DNA of 59,442 nucleotides from Betaproteobacteria bacterium (GTDB lineage Bacteria; Pseudomonadota; Gammaproteobacteria; Burkholderiales; Rhodocyclaceae). The translations under genes and the position numbers were made by a program. Every line of letters begins with the position of its first letter. Positions within the stretch are counted from its first letter, which is position 1. The notes under the pieces are model-generated. The model was not told the DNA's origin. It ran no database searches and saw only the letters and a program-made list of their open reading frames with translations. This document shows, piece by piece, positions 47,325 to 55,971 of this stretch. Location: contig VGHJ01000010.1 of assembly GCA_016868295.1 (NCBI GenBank), positions 1 through 59,442 of the forward strand, in the 5' to 3' direction.

Positions 47325-48091
47325 GCGAGATTCTTCTCGCAGCCGACAAGGTCGCCAAGCGCTTCGGCGGCGTGCGCGCACTGCACGACGTCTCGCTCAC
47401 CCTCCGCCGCGGCGAGATCTACGGCCTGATCGGCCCCAACGGCGCCGGCAAGACGACTTTCTTCAATGTGCTGACCGGCCTGTACACGGCCGATGCCGGC
47501 GCGTTCTGTTTCGACGGAGCGCCCCTGCAAATCACGGCGCCGCACGAGGTGGCCGCCGCCGGCATCGCGCGCACATTCCAGAACATCCGCCTCTTCGCCA
47601 ACATGACGGCGCTGGAGAACGTCATGGTCGGCCGCCACCTGCGCACCGCGGCCGGCGTCGTCGGAGCGGTGCTGCGCAACCGCGCCACGCGCGACGAGGA
47701 AGCCGCCATCGAGAGCCGCGCCCACGAGCTGCTCGGGTACGTCGGCATCCGCCGCCACGGCAATATCCTCGCCCGCCACCTGTCCTACGGCGACCAGCGT
47801 CGTCTCGAGATCGCCCGCGCGCTGGCGACGGAACCCAAATTGCTGGCGCTCGACGAGCCTGCCGCCGGCATGAACGCGACGGAGACGGCCGAACTGAAGA
47901 AGCTGATCGAGGCGCTGCGCGCCGACGGACTGACCATTCTGCTCATCGAGCACGACGTCAAGCTGGTGATGGGCCTGTGCGACCGCGTCGCCGTGCTCGA
48001 CTACGGCGAAAAGATCGCGGAAGGGCCGCCGGCCGAAGTGCAGCGCGACCCGAAGGTGGTCGAGGCCTACCTGGGCGGAGCCGTCGCATGA
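47321..48091 (+). CDS. livG: Branched-chain amino acid ABC ATPase LivG
   Basis: 256-residue ATPase. Walker A GPNGAGKTTFFNVLTG, the Q-loop region RTFQNIRLFANMTALEN typical of LivG, signature LSYGDQRRLEIARAL, Walker B LLALDEPAAGMN, and H-loop IEHDVKLVMG. It overlaps both neighbours by four bases. Confidence 0.96.
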   Translation: MSEILLAADKVAKRFGGVRALHDVSLTLRRGEIYGLIGPNGAGKTTFFNVLTGLYTADAGAFCFDGAPLQITAPHEVAAAGIARTFQNIRLFANMTALENVMVGRHLRTAAGVVGAVLRNRATRDEEAAIESRAHELLGYVGIRRHGNILARHLSYGDQRRLEIARALATEPKLLALDEPAAGMNATETAELKKLIEALRADGLTILLIEHDVKLVMGLCDRVAVLDYGEKIAEGPPAEVQRDPKVVEAYLGGAVA

Positions 48092-48807
48092 ATGCCGCAC
48101 GGCCCCTGCTCGAGGTGCGCGATCTGCATGTCGCCTACGGCGGCATCGCGGCGGTGAAGGGCATCGGCTTCGAGGTGGCGGCGGGCGAGATGGTCTGCCT
48201 CATCGGCGCCAACGGCGCGGGCAAGACCACCACGCTGAAGGCCCTGGCGCGCCTGCTGCCGGCGCGCGGCACCATGCATTACGACGGCCACAGCCTGCTG
48301 CACCGTCCGCCGCATGCGCTGATCGGCGAAGGCATGACGCTGGTGCCCGAGGGGCGCGGCGTCTTCGCCCGCCTGACGGTCGCGGAGAACCTCGGCATGG
48401 GCGCCTACTGTCGCGACGACCGGGGCGAGATCGCCGCCGATCTCGAACGCGTCTACGGCCTGCTGCCGCGCCTGCAGGAGCGGGCAGGCCAGCTCGCCGG
48501 CACGCTCTCCGGCGGCGAGCAGCAGATGCTCGCCATCGGCCGCGCACTGATGAGCCGGCCGCGGCTGCTGCTGCTCGACGAGCCCTCGATGGGCCTGGCG
48601 CCGATCATGGTGCAGAAGGTGTTCGAGGTCATCCAGTCGGTCGCCGCCCAGGGCGTGACCATCCTGCTGGTCGAGCAGAACGCGCGTCTCGCGCTGTCGG
48701 TTGCGGCGCGCGGCTATGTCATGGACGGCGGGTTGATCACGCTCGCCGACAGCGCCGCGGCCCTGCTCGCCAATCCCAAGGTGCGCGAGGCCTACCTCGG
48801 TGAATAG
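48088..48807 (+). CDS. livF: Branched-chain amino acid ABC ATPase LivF
   Basis: 239-residue ATPase. Walker A GANGAGKTTTLKAL, LVPEGRGVFARLTVAENL typical of LivF, signature LSGGEQQMLAIGRALM, Walker B LLLLDEPSMGLAP, and H-loop-equivalent LVEQNARLAL. The ATG at 48088 overlaps the livG stop. The next gene starts inside its 3' end with GTG (48800). Confidence 0.96.
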   Translation: MNAARPLLEVRDLHVAYGGIAAVKGIGFEVAAGEMVCLIGANGAGKTTTLKALARLLPARGTMHYDGHSLLHRPPHALIGEGMTLVPEGRGVFARLTVAENLGMGAYCRDDRGEIAADLERVYGLLPRLQERAGQLAGTLSGGEQQMLAIGRALMSRPRLLLLDEPSMGLAPIMVQKVFEVIQSVAAQGVTILLVEQNARLALSVAARGYVMDGGLITLADSAAALLANPKVREAYLGE

Positions 48808-49111
48808 CGAGATGGCCATCGAGGACATCGTGCGCGAAGCGCTGCGCGGCGTGATCGATCCGGAGGCCGGCATGAACATCGTCGACCTCGGTCTCGTCTA
48901 TGGCATCGAAGCCGCGCCCGATCGCGTCCGCGTCGCGATGACCATAACCACGCCGAGCTGCCCGGTCGGCCCGATGCTGGTGGATGAAGCAAAGGCGGCC
49001 ATCCGCGCCGCGCTGCCAGAGGCTGCCGAATTGGAGGTGGATATGGTGTGGGAGCCGCCCTGGCATGCCGGCCTGATGTCGGAGCGCGCGAAGCAGCATT
49101 TCGGATGGTAG
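48800..49111 (+). CDS. DUF59/MIP18-family protein
   Basis: 103 residues. IEDIVREALRGVIDPEAGMNIVDLGLVYGI and the TTPSCPVGPMLVDEAKAAI segment with its conserved cysteine identify the MIP18/PaaD-SufT group, which helps mature Fe-S proteins. GTG 48800 was taken because it overlaps the livF stop; an in-frame ATG at 48812 is an alternative with little difference. The following gene starts within its last codons. Confidence 0.87.
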   Translation: MNSEMAIEDIVREALRGVIDPEAGMNIVDLGLVYGIEAAPDRVRVAMTITTPSCPVGPMLVDEAKAAIRAALPEAAELEVDMVWEPPWHAGLMSERAKQHFGW

Positions 49112-50175
49112 CGCGCAATATTCCCCCGGCGCTGCGCGCGCCGCTGCTGGTTCTCGGTTTTTTCAGCCTCGTCGTCGGCGTCGGCGCCGGCCTGCTGCGC
49201 CTGGGCTGGGATGTGCCGCGCCCCGCCGCGGATCTCGCCGCCTTTCACGGCCCGCTCATGGTCTGCGGCTTCTTCGGCACGGTGATTTCGCTCGAGCGCG
49301 CCGTGGCGCTGGCGCGCGGCTGGGCCTACCTCGGCCCGCTCGCCGCGGGCAGCGGCGGGCTGGCGCTGATCCTCGGCGCGCCTGTCGAAGCCGCCCAGTG
49401 GCTGCTGGCCTTGGGCAGCGCGGCGCTGCTGGCCGGATCGGTGTCCGTGTTCCTGCGCCAGCGTGCACTGTTCACCTTCACCCTCGCCGCCGGCGCGGCC
49501 AGCTGGCTCGCCGGCAACCTGCTCTGGCTCGCCGGATTCTCGGTCTGCCAGGCGGTGCCATGGTGGGCGGGTTTTCTCGTCCTGACCATCGCCGGAGAGC
49601 GGCTCGAGCTGTCCCGCTTCCTGCCGCCCTCGCCTACGGCCCGGCGCGTGTTCGTCGCCGTGCTGTGGGGACTGACTTTCGGCATGGCGCTTTCGGCACA
49701 ATTGTTCGGCGCGGCACTGCTGGCGCTGGCGCTGTGGCTGCTGCGGCAGGACATCGCGCGGCGCACGGTGAAGGACAGGGGGCTGACGCGCTTCATCGCC
49801 GTCTGCCTGCTCTCGGGCTATGCCTGGCTCTTCATCTCCGGCGCGATCATGCTCGAGGCGGGGCTGGCGCCGGGCAGCGCCGCCTATGACGCGGCGCTGC
49901 ACGCGCTCATGCTGGGCTTCGTCTTCGCCATGGTGTTCGGCCACGCGCCGGTGATTTTCCCGGCCGTGCTGCGAGTGGCCGTGCCCTATCACCCTGTCTT
50001 CTATGCGCCGCTGGTGCTGCTGCACCTCTCGCTCGTCGCGCGCCTGGCGGGAGATCTCGCCGAGCTGGCAGCGTGGCGCAGCGCGGGCGGGCTCCTCAAT
50101 GCCGCGGCGCTGGCCTTTTTCATCCTCAACACGGTGGCCGCGGTGATCCGCGGTCGACTTAAAAAAACTAATTGA
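49105..50175 (+). CDS. Multi-pass membrane protein, possibly NnrS-related
   Basis: 356 residues with about twelve hydrophobic segments and few charged residues. The ATG at 49105 overlaps the upstream stop. Histidines in AAFHGPLMVCGFFGTVISLERA and LHALMLGFVFAMVFGHAPVIFP lie in membrane segments, as in NnrS-type haem/copper proteins linked to nitric oxide stress, but the match is only general. Antisense to it lies one exact 24-base motif (49656-49679). The 3' end overlaps the HDOD gene convergently by eight bases. Confidence 0.6.
   Translation: MVARNIPPALRAPLLVLGFFSLVVGVGAGLLRLGWDVPRPAADLAAFHGPLMVCGFFGTVISLERAVALARGWAYLGPLAAGSGGLALILGAPVEAAQWLLALGSAALLAGSVSVFLRQRALFTFTLAAGAASWLAGNLLWLAGFSVCQAVPWWAGFLVLTIAGERLELSRFLPPSPTARRVFVAVLWGLTFGMALSAQLFGAALLALALWLLRQDIARRTVKDRGLTRFIAVCLLSGYAWLFISGAIMLEAGLAPGSAAYDAALHALMLGFVFAMVFGHAPVIFPAVLRVAVPYHPVFYAPLVLLHLSLVARLAGDLAELAAWRSAGGLLNAAALAFFILNTVAAVIRGRLKKTN
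49656..49679 (-). repeat. Dispersed 24-base motif, copy 12 (exact)
   Basis: AAAGTCAGTC, spacer CCCACAGC, ACGGCG. Antisense within the membrane-protein gene at 49105-50175. Confidence 0.85.
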
Positions 50176-51310
50176 CCTGAAGGCTGTCGGCGAACACCAG
50201 CGCTTCGAACTGGGCGCGGTTCGCCGCCTGCGGCGCGAGCCGCAGCTCGGCCGTCAGCGCGGCCAGGCGCGCGGCATCCTGTTGTTCCCCGGCGCGCGCC
50301 AGGGCGAGGAAGGGCGCGTAGGGGCCCTCGCCCGAAATCAGCGCATCGTTGATCGAATCCGGCAGATGCATGTCGGCCAGCGCGGTTTCCATCAGCACGC
50401 CGAGCAGGATGTCGAGCAGCGAAAAGGCGCCGGTGATGAACAGGTTGTCCAGCTCGTTCTTGTCCACATAGCCCTTTCCCGCCAGCTCCATGAAGCGGCC
50501 GCGCGCGATGGCGGCCTGCATCAGCGCCGGCGCCGCTGCGTCCTTGCTCGAGGTGACCAGCAACAGCGACAGCCACTTGTTCAGCTTTTCGTAGCCGAGC
50601 ATGGTGACGGCGTGGCGGAAGGACTGGATCTCCACGGCCAGGCCGAAGCCGGCCGAGTTGATGTAGCGCAGCAGCTTGACGGAGAGCGCGATGTCCTGCT
50701 TCAGTGCCGCCTCGATCTCCTTGACGTCGGCGTTGGCGCGCACGAGGTTGAGCAGGCGGACGATCTGCGCCTGGCCCGGATTGAGCTTCTTCGCCGGCGT
50801 CAAGCCCTTGAGGAAGAACCAGCCGCTGGCGCCGCCGAAGCCCTTCTGCATGGCGGCGTCGAACTGGGCGTTGTCCTGCAGGCCCTTGGCCAGCAGCAGG
50901 CCCGGCGCGCCGGCCACGCCGGCGGCGGCATCGGCGAGGATGAAGCGGAAATCGCTGCCGGGCGGCAGCATCATGCCGGCGCCGAAACCGTCGAGGCACA
51001 TCGCCACGCCCTTCTGCTGCAGGCCCTGCATCAGGGCCTGGGTCTCCGGCCGGCCGAGGGCCGCGTCCGGGATTTCGACCATAGCGTTGGGCGGCGCCCC
51101 CCACTCGAGCAGGCCGGCATCCGGCACCGTGCCGCTCACGCCGACGAACACCGTGCGCGCCGCCGGCCAGGTGTCGGCCAGGGCGTTCAGTTCGACGGCA
51201 ATCTGCCTGCAGGCATTGGGGCCGGACGCGGCATGCACGGTCAGGCGCGTGGCGGTGATGGCGCGGCCACGGTTGAGCACCGGCTCGCGACTGATCAGGA
51301 TGGCACTCAT
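50168..51310 (-). CDS. EAL/HDOD-domain signalling protein with degenerate EAL
   Basis: 380 residues. The N-terminal domain (EPVLNRGRAITATRLTVH, FVGVSGTVPDAGLL, then CLDGFGAG where active enzymes have DDFGTG) is an EAL-like domain without the EAL triad, hence probably unable to hydrolyse c-di-GMP. The C-terminal HDOD domain has IVRLLNLVRANADVKEIEAAL, DIALSVKLLRYINSAGFGL and FRHAVTMLGYEKLNKWLSL. This is the YuxH/CdgJ layout, known elsewhere to affect motility. Its start overlaps the ferredoxin reductase gene upstream by four bases. Confidence 0.87.
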   Translation of the reverse strand: MSAILISREPVLNRGRAITATRLTVHAASGPNACRQIAVELNALADTWPAARTVFVGVSGTVPDAGLLEWGAPPNAMVEIPDAALGRPETQALMQGLQQKGVAMCLDGFGAGMMLPPGSDFRFILADAAAGVAGAPGLLLAKGLQDNAQFDAAMQKGFGGASGWFFLKGLTPAKKLNPGQAQIVRLLNLVRANADVKEIEAALKQDIALSVKLLRYINSAGFGLAVEIQSFRHAVTMLGYEKLNKWLSLLLVTSSKDAAAPALMQAAIARGRFMELAGKGYVDKNELDNLFITGAFSLLDILLGVLMETALADMHLPDSINDALISGEGPYAPFLALARAGEQQDAARLAALTAELRLAPQAANRAQFEALVFADSLQVN

Positions 51311-52335
51311 GGCGTCAGGCTATCGGCGGCAAAGGTGAAGGAATCGGAGAAAAACCCATCTTCCGGCAATCGGCAGTTCCCGATCAAATCGCGCCGCGCC
51401 GCCTCGATCATGGCCGGCGCGCCGCAGGCGTACACTTCGTGCCCGGACAGGTCCGGAAAGTCAGTCATCACGGCGCGGTGCACCAGCCCCGTTCGCCCGG
51501 TCCAGCCGTCCGCGGCGGCCGGCTCGGACAGCACCGGCACGTAACGGCCCACGGCGCCCCGCTCCGCCCAGCCGGCCGCCAGTTCGTGCAGATACAGCCC
51601 GGCCCGGTCGCGCGCGCCCCAGTAGAGGAATAACGGCCTGGCGGCGTTTTCCTGAAGAGCGTTCTCGACGATGGCCTTGATCGGCGCGAAGCCGGTGCCG
51701 CCGGCCAGCAGCACGGCCGGCTTGCCGCTCCCCTCGCGCAGGCAGAACTGCCCGTGCGGCCCCTCGATGCGCAGGATGTCGCGCTCGCGCATCCCCTCGA
51801 AGACATGCCGGGTGAAATGTCCGCCCGGCACGCGCCGGAGGTGCAGTTCGATCCGCGCGTCGTCCTGCGGCGCGTTGGCGATGGAAAAGCTGCGGCGGCG
51901 GCCGTCCTTGAGCAGGATGTCGACGTACTGGCCGGGCAGGAATTGCAGGCGCTCGCTCGCCGGCAGCCTGAGCAGGAGTTGCATCACGTCGGGCGCGAGC
52001 CGGTTCATGCGCTCGACCCGGCAAGGCAGGGTCCGCAGCGGCAGGTCGCGCGGTGCCGCCGCGACGCGGCATTCAATGGTGAGGTCGGACAGCGGGCGGG
52101 CGCAGCAGAGGAGGGCGTAGCCGTGGGCGATCTCCTCCCCGCTCAAGGCCCCTTCCATGAAGTCGCCGCGGTCAACCTGGCCGGACACCACGCGCCCTTT
52201 GCAGGCGCCGCAGGCGCCGTTGCGGCAACCGTAGGGCAGATGCACGCCGGCGGCGAGCGCGGCGCGCAGGAGTGTGTTGCCCGGCTCGACGTCGAACTGC
52301 CGGTCGCTGCCGTCAATGGTGACACGGTGGGGCAT
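51307..52335 (-). CDS. Ferredoxin-type 2Fe-2S/FAD reductase
   Basis: 342 residues: an N-terminal plant-type 2Fe-2S domain (Cys37, Cys42 and Cys45 in CRNGACGACKG, and the fourth in LLCCARP), an FAD-binding domain (FLPGQYVDILLKDGRRRSFSIANAP) and a C-terminal NAD domain (VLLAGGTGFAPIKAIVE and ACGAPAMIEAARRDL). The layout matches CDP-6-deoxy-L-threo-D-glycero-4-hexulose-3-dehydrase reductase and oxygenase reductases. In betaproteobacteria it is a stand-alone reductase of unknown partner. It is cotranscribed with the HDOD gene; one imperfect 24-base motif is antisense in it. Confidence 0.88.
   Translation of the reverse strand: MPHRVTIDGSDRQFDVEPGNTLLRAALAAGVHLPYGCRNGACGACKGRVVSGQVDRGDFMEGALSGEEIAHGYALLCCARPLSDLTIECRVAAAPRDLPLRTLPCRVERMNRLAPDVMQLLLRLPASERLQFLPGQYVDILLKDGRRRSFSIANAPQDDARIELHLRRVPGGHFTRHVFEGMRERDILRIEGPHGQFCLREGSGKPAVLLAGGTGFAPIKAIVENALQENAARPLFLYWGARDRAGLYLHELAAGWAERGAVGRYVPVLSEPAAADGWTGRTGLVHRAVMTDFPDLSGHEVYACGAPAMIEAARRDLIGNCRLPEDGFFSDSFTFAADSLTP
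51457..51480 (+). repeat. Dispersed 24-base motif, copy 13 (two mismatches)
   Basis: AAAGTCAGTC, spacer ATCACGGC, GCGGTG. Antisense within the ferredoxin reductase gene. Confidence 0.65.
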
Positions 52336-52360
52336 GGCGACTCGAGGTTAAAATGCGCGG

Positions 52361-53239
52361 GTGCAACGTTTGCTCATCATCGGCTGCGGCGACATCGCGC
52401 GCCGCGCCCTCCCCTGGCTGGTCAAGCATTACCGTGTGTATGCCGCCGTGCGCTCGGCCGCGCGCGCCGGCGAGCTGCGCGTGCTCGGCGTCACGCCGCT
52501 CCTTGCCGACCTCGACCGGCCGCGCTCGCTCGGGCGCCTGGCCGGCATCGGCAACCTGGTGCTGTACTTTGCGCCGCCGCCCGACAAGGGGAAGCGCGAC
52601 GGGCGCACCCGGTCGCTGCTCGGCGCCTTGGCGCAGGCGAAAATCCTACCACAGCGGGTGGTCTACATCAGCACCAGCGGCGTGTACGGCGACTGCGGCG
52701 GCGAGCGCGTCGCCGAGGAGCGGCCGCTGCGTCCGCAGACCCCGCGCGCGCGCCGGCGCGCCGATGCGGAGGCACGTCTGCGCCGCTTCGGAAGCCGCGC
52801 ACGCATCGCCGTGGCGATCCTGCGCGCGCCGGGCATCTATGCCGCAGACCGGCTGCCGCTGGCCAGGCTGAGGCAGGGTCTGCCCCTGCTCGACCCGCGC
52901 GAGGACATCTATACCAACCACATCCACGCCGACGACCTCGCCGCCATTGCCTGCCGGGCGTTGGCACGCGCGCGGCCGGGCCGCGTCTATAACGCAAGCG
53001 ACGACTCGGCGCTGAGGATGGGCGAATACTTCGATCTCGTCGCCGACCGCTTCGGTCTGCCGCGCGCGCCTCGCCTGGCGCGGGTGGAGCTCGAGCGGCG
53101 CCTGTCGCCCGCCATGCTCTCCTTCATGGGAGAATCGCGGCGTCTGGCCAACCGGCGCATCAAGCGCGAGCTGGGCGTACGCCTGATGTATCCCGATGTC
53201 GCGGCGGCGCTGGCCGGAATGCACGAGGAGATCGCCTGA
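52361..53239 (+). CDS. NAD-dependent epimerase/dehydratase (SDR) family protein
   Basis: 292 residues from GTG 52361. The nucleotide fold opens LLIIGCGDIARRALP (GxGxxA form), and STSGVYGDCGG contains the Ser and Tyr positions. The YxxxK lysine is not evident, so this is an atypical extended SDR like the YeeZ group. Substrate unknown. hemJ starts directly at the next base after its stop. Confidence 0.83.
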   Translation: MQRLLIIGCGDIARRALPWLVKHYRVYAAVRSAARAGELRVLGVTPLLADLDRPRSLGRLAGIGNLVLYFAPPPDKGKRDGRTRSLLGALAQAKILPQRVVYISTSGVYGDCGGERVAEERPLRPQTPRARRRADAEARLRRFGSRARIAVAILRAPGIYAADRLPLARLRQGLPLLDPREDIYTNHIHADDLAAIACRALARARPGRVYNASDDSALRMGEYFDLVADRFGLPRAPRLARVELERRLSPAMLSFMGESRRLANRRIKRELGVRLMYPDVAAALAGMHEEIA

Positions 53240-53653
53240 ATGCTCTGGCTGAAATGGCTGCACATCGTCTTCATGGTGACCTGGTTCGCCGGTCTGTTCT
53301 ACCTGCCGCGCCTGTTCGTCTATCACGCCATGTCCGAAGACGGCGCCAGCCGCGAGCGCTTCAAGGTCATGGAGCGCAAGCTCTACTACGGCATCATGGC
53401 GCCGGGAGCCGTCCTCACGATCGTCTTCGGCATCTGGCTCTGGCTCGGCAACGGGCCGTGGGGCGCCTGGATCCACGCCAAGCTAGCCCTTGTCCTGGTG
53501 CTGGTTGCCTATCATTTGTATTGCGGCAAGCTGCTCAAGGATTTCGCGCAGGAGCGCAACACGAAATCCGACGTCTGGTTCCGCTGGTTCAACGAGTTCC
53601 CGGTGCTGATCCTCTTCGCCGCCGTGTGGCTGGTGCTGTTCAAGCCGTTCTGA
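53240..53653 (+). CDS. hemJ: Protoporphyrinogen oxidase HemJ
   Basis: 137-residue membrane protein with four hydrophobic segments. The start MLWLKWLHIVFMVTWFAGLF, the following YLPRLFVYHAM and the MERKLYYGIMAPG stretch are diagnostic of the HemJ/UPF0093 family that oxidises protoporphyrinogen IX in haem synthesis. The conserved His8 and later Lys/Arg residues are present. It sits between the SDR gene and the methyltransferase gene with no and one spacer base. Confidence 0.92.
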   Translation: MLWLKWLHIVFMVTWFAGLFYLPRLFVYHAMSEDGASRERFKVMERKLYYGIMAPGAVLTIVFGIWLWLGNGPWGAWIHAKLALVLVLVAYHLYCGKLLKDFAQERNTKSDVWFRWFNEFPVLILFAAVWLVLFKPF

Positions 53654-53654
53654 A

Positions 53655-54803
53655 GTGGAATTCTTTTTCGCGACTTGCCCGCGCGGGCTCGAAGACAAGC
53701 TGGCCGATGAGCTGACTGCGCTCGGCGCCACGCAGATCCAGGCCGTCCCCGGCGGCGTCGGCTTCGCCGGCGCGCGCGCGACCTGCTACCGCGCCAACCT
53801 GTGGAGCCGGCTCGCCACGCGCATCCTCTGGCGCGTGGCGCACGGCCCCTATCGCAACGAAGAAGACATCTACCGCCTGGCGCATGGCGTCGCCTGGCCG
53901 GCGCGCTTCGGCGTGCGCCGCACGCTGCGCGTCCATATGACGGCCATCCACAGCCCGCTGAAGAGCCTGGACTTCACCACGCTGCGCATCAAGGACGCGG
54001 TGTGCGACCGCTTCCGCGCCGAGACCGGCGAGCGGCCAAGCGTCGACACCGCCGAGCCGGATGTGCGCATCCACGCCTTCCTCGGCGACCGCGAGGCGAC
54101 GCTGTATCTCGACACCTCGGGCGAGCCGCTCTACAAGCGCGGCTACAAGTTCGCCTCGGTCGAGGCGCCGATCAAGGAGAACCTCGCGGCGGGCATCCTG
54201 CTGCTGGCCGGCTGGGCGCCCGGCATGACGCTGCTCGATCCGATGTGCGGCTCGGGCACCTTCCTGCTCGAGGCGACGCTCATGGCGCACGACATCGCGC
54301 CGGGGCTCGTGCGCAAGTTCGGCTTCTTCAGGCTGAACGACTTCGATGCCGCGCTCTGGCAGCGCCTGTTGGATGAGGCCAAGGCACGCCGCCGGCCGGT
54401 CTCGCCGCAGCCGATCTGGGGCAGCGACGCGAGCGCCGACCAGGTCGAGCGGGCGCGGCAGAACCTTGCCGCGGCCGGCCTGCACGATTCGGTGCAGCTG
54501 CGGCAGGCCGATGTGCGGGCGCTGTCGGCGCCGGCGTCCGAGGGCGTGATGGTGGCCAACCCGCCGTATGGCGTAAGGCTGGAGGAACGGGGCCGGCTGG
54601 CGGCCTTTTATCCCGAGCTCGGCGACGCATTGAAGAAAAGCTTCGCCGGCTGGCGCTGCTATTTCATTTCGGCCGACATGCAAATGCCGAAGCTGATCGG
54701 CCTCAAGGCCTCGAAGCGCACGCCGCTCTACAACGGCGCGCTGGAATGCCGGCTGTTCGAGTTCAGGATGATTGCCGGCTCGATGAGGAAAAAGCCCGCC
54801 TAG
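53655..54803 (+). CDS. rlmL: THUMP-domain 23S rRNA methyltransferase (RlmL N-terminal type)
   Basis: 382 residues from GTG 53655. FFFATCPRGLEDKLADEL and the THUMP domain (residues 50-160) are followed by the Rossmann methyltransferase: DPMCGSGTFLLEATLMA and the catalytic NPPYG in VMVANPPYGVRLEE. The E. coli RlmL/RlmK fusion has a second methyltransferase; here only the first half is present, as is usual in betaproteobacteria. It modifies guanine N2 in 23S rRNA. The stop overlaps pilU convergently by four bases. Confidence 0.88.
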   Translation: MEFFFATCPRGLEDKLADELTALGATQIQAVPGGVGFAGARATCYRANLWSRLATRILWRVAHGPYRNEEDIYRLAHGVAWPARFGVRRTLRVHMTAIHSPLKSLDFTTLRIKDAVCDRFRAETGERPSVDTAEPDVRIHAFLGDREATLYLDTSGEPLYKRGYKFASVEAPIKENLAAGILLLAGWAPGMTLLDPMCGSGTFLLEATLMAHDIAPGLVRKFGFFRLNDFDAALWQRLLDEAKARRRPVSPQPIWGSDASADQVERARQNLAAAGLHDSVQLRQADVRALSAPASEGVMVANPPYGVRLEERGRLAAFYPELGDALKKSFAGWRCYFISADMQMPKLIGLKASKRTPLYNGALECRLFEFRMIAGSMRKKPA

Positions 54804-55936
54804 ACGATGTCGAGGTGCTGTATGCCGGCGCCGAGGTCGCGGTCCTTCGCCTCCTTGCCGTGCAGCTTGATGGTCAGGCGCAGGTCGTTCACGGAATCGG
54901 CGTTGCGCAGGGCGTCCTCGTAGCTGATCTTGCCGGCCTCGTAGAGGTCGAACAGGGCCTGGTCGAAGGTCTGCATGCCCAGCTCGCGCGACTTCTTCAT
55001 GATCTCCTTGATCTCGTGCACCTCGCCCTTGAAGATGAGGTCGGAGATGAGCGGCGAGTTGAGCATGATCTCGATTGCGGCGATGCGGCCCTTGCCGTCG
55101 CGCATCGGCAGCAGGCGCTGCGACACCAGGGCGCGCAGGTTGAGCGAGAGATCCATCAGCAGCTGCTGGCGCCGCTCCTCGGGGAAGAAGTTGATGATGC
55201 GATCGAGCGCCTGGTTGGCGCTGTTGGCGTGCAAGGTGGCCATGCACAGGTGGCCGGTTTCGGCGAAGGCAATGGCATGGTCCATCGTCTCACGGTCGCG
55301 GATCTCGCCCATCAGGATGACGTCGGGCGCCTGGCGCAGGGTGTTCTTCAGCGCTACCTCCCAGGAATCGGTGTCGATGCCGACCTCGCGCTGGGTGATG
55401 ATGCACTTTTTGTGATCGTGCACGAATTCGATCGGATCCTCGACGGTGATGATGTGACCAAAGCTGTTGGCGTTGCGGTGATCGACCATCGCCGCCAGGG
55501 TCGTCGACTTGCCGGTGCCGGTGCCGCCGACGAGGATCACCAGGCCGCGCTTGGTCATGCAGATGTCCTTGAGCACCGGCGGCAGATCGAGCGACTCGAA
55601 GGAGGGAATCGTCGCCGGAATGGTGCGCAGCACGACGCCGATGCGCGCCTGCTGGACGAAGGCGTTGACGCGGAAGCGGCCGATGCCGGCCGGGCTGATG
55701 GCGAAGTTGCATTCCTTGGTCGATTCGAACTCCGCCGCCTGCTTGTCGTTCATGATGGCCCGCGCCAGTTCCGCGGTGTGCTGCGGCGTCAGGCTCTGGT
55801 TCGACTGCGGCGTGATCTTGCCGTCGACCTTGATGGCAGGCGGAAAGCCGGCGGTGATGAACAGATCGGAACCTTTCTTCTGCACCATCAGGCGCAGCAG
55901 GTCGTACATGAACTTGAGTGCCTGATCGCGTTCCAT
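54800..55936 (-). CDS. pilU: Type IV pilus retraction ATPase paralogue PilU
   Basis: 378 residues. MERDQALKFMYDLLRLMVQKKGS is a typical PilU start. Walker A GGTGTGKSTTLAAMVDHRN, the Walker B/Asp box LMGEIRDRETMDHAIAFAETGH and the His box TLHANSANQALDRIINFFPEE are intact. PilU assists PilT in retraction and, in several species, in DNA uptake. It lies 35 bases downstream of pilT on the same strand. Confidence 0.95.
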   Translation of the reverse strand: MERDQALKFMYDLLRLMVQKKGSDLFITAGFPPAIKVDGKITPQSNQSLTPQHTAELARAIMNDKQAAEFESTKECNFAISPAGIGRFRVNAFVQQARIGVVLRTIPATIPSFESLDLPPVLKDICMTKRGLVILVGGTGTGKSTTLAAMVDHRNANSFGHIITVEDPIEFVHDHKKCIITQREVGIDTDSWEVALKNTLRQAPDVILMGEIRDRETMDHAIAFAETGHLCMATLHANSANQALDRIINFFPEERRQQLLMDLSLNLRALVSQRLLPMRDGKGRIAAIEIMLNSPLISDLIFKGEVHEIKEIMKKSRELGMQTFDQALFDLYEAGKISYEDALRNADSVNDLRLTIKLHGKEAKDRDLGAGIQHLDIV

Positions 55937-55971
55937 ACCGGATCTCCGTTGGGCAGGACAACCGCCGGGGC

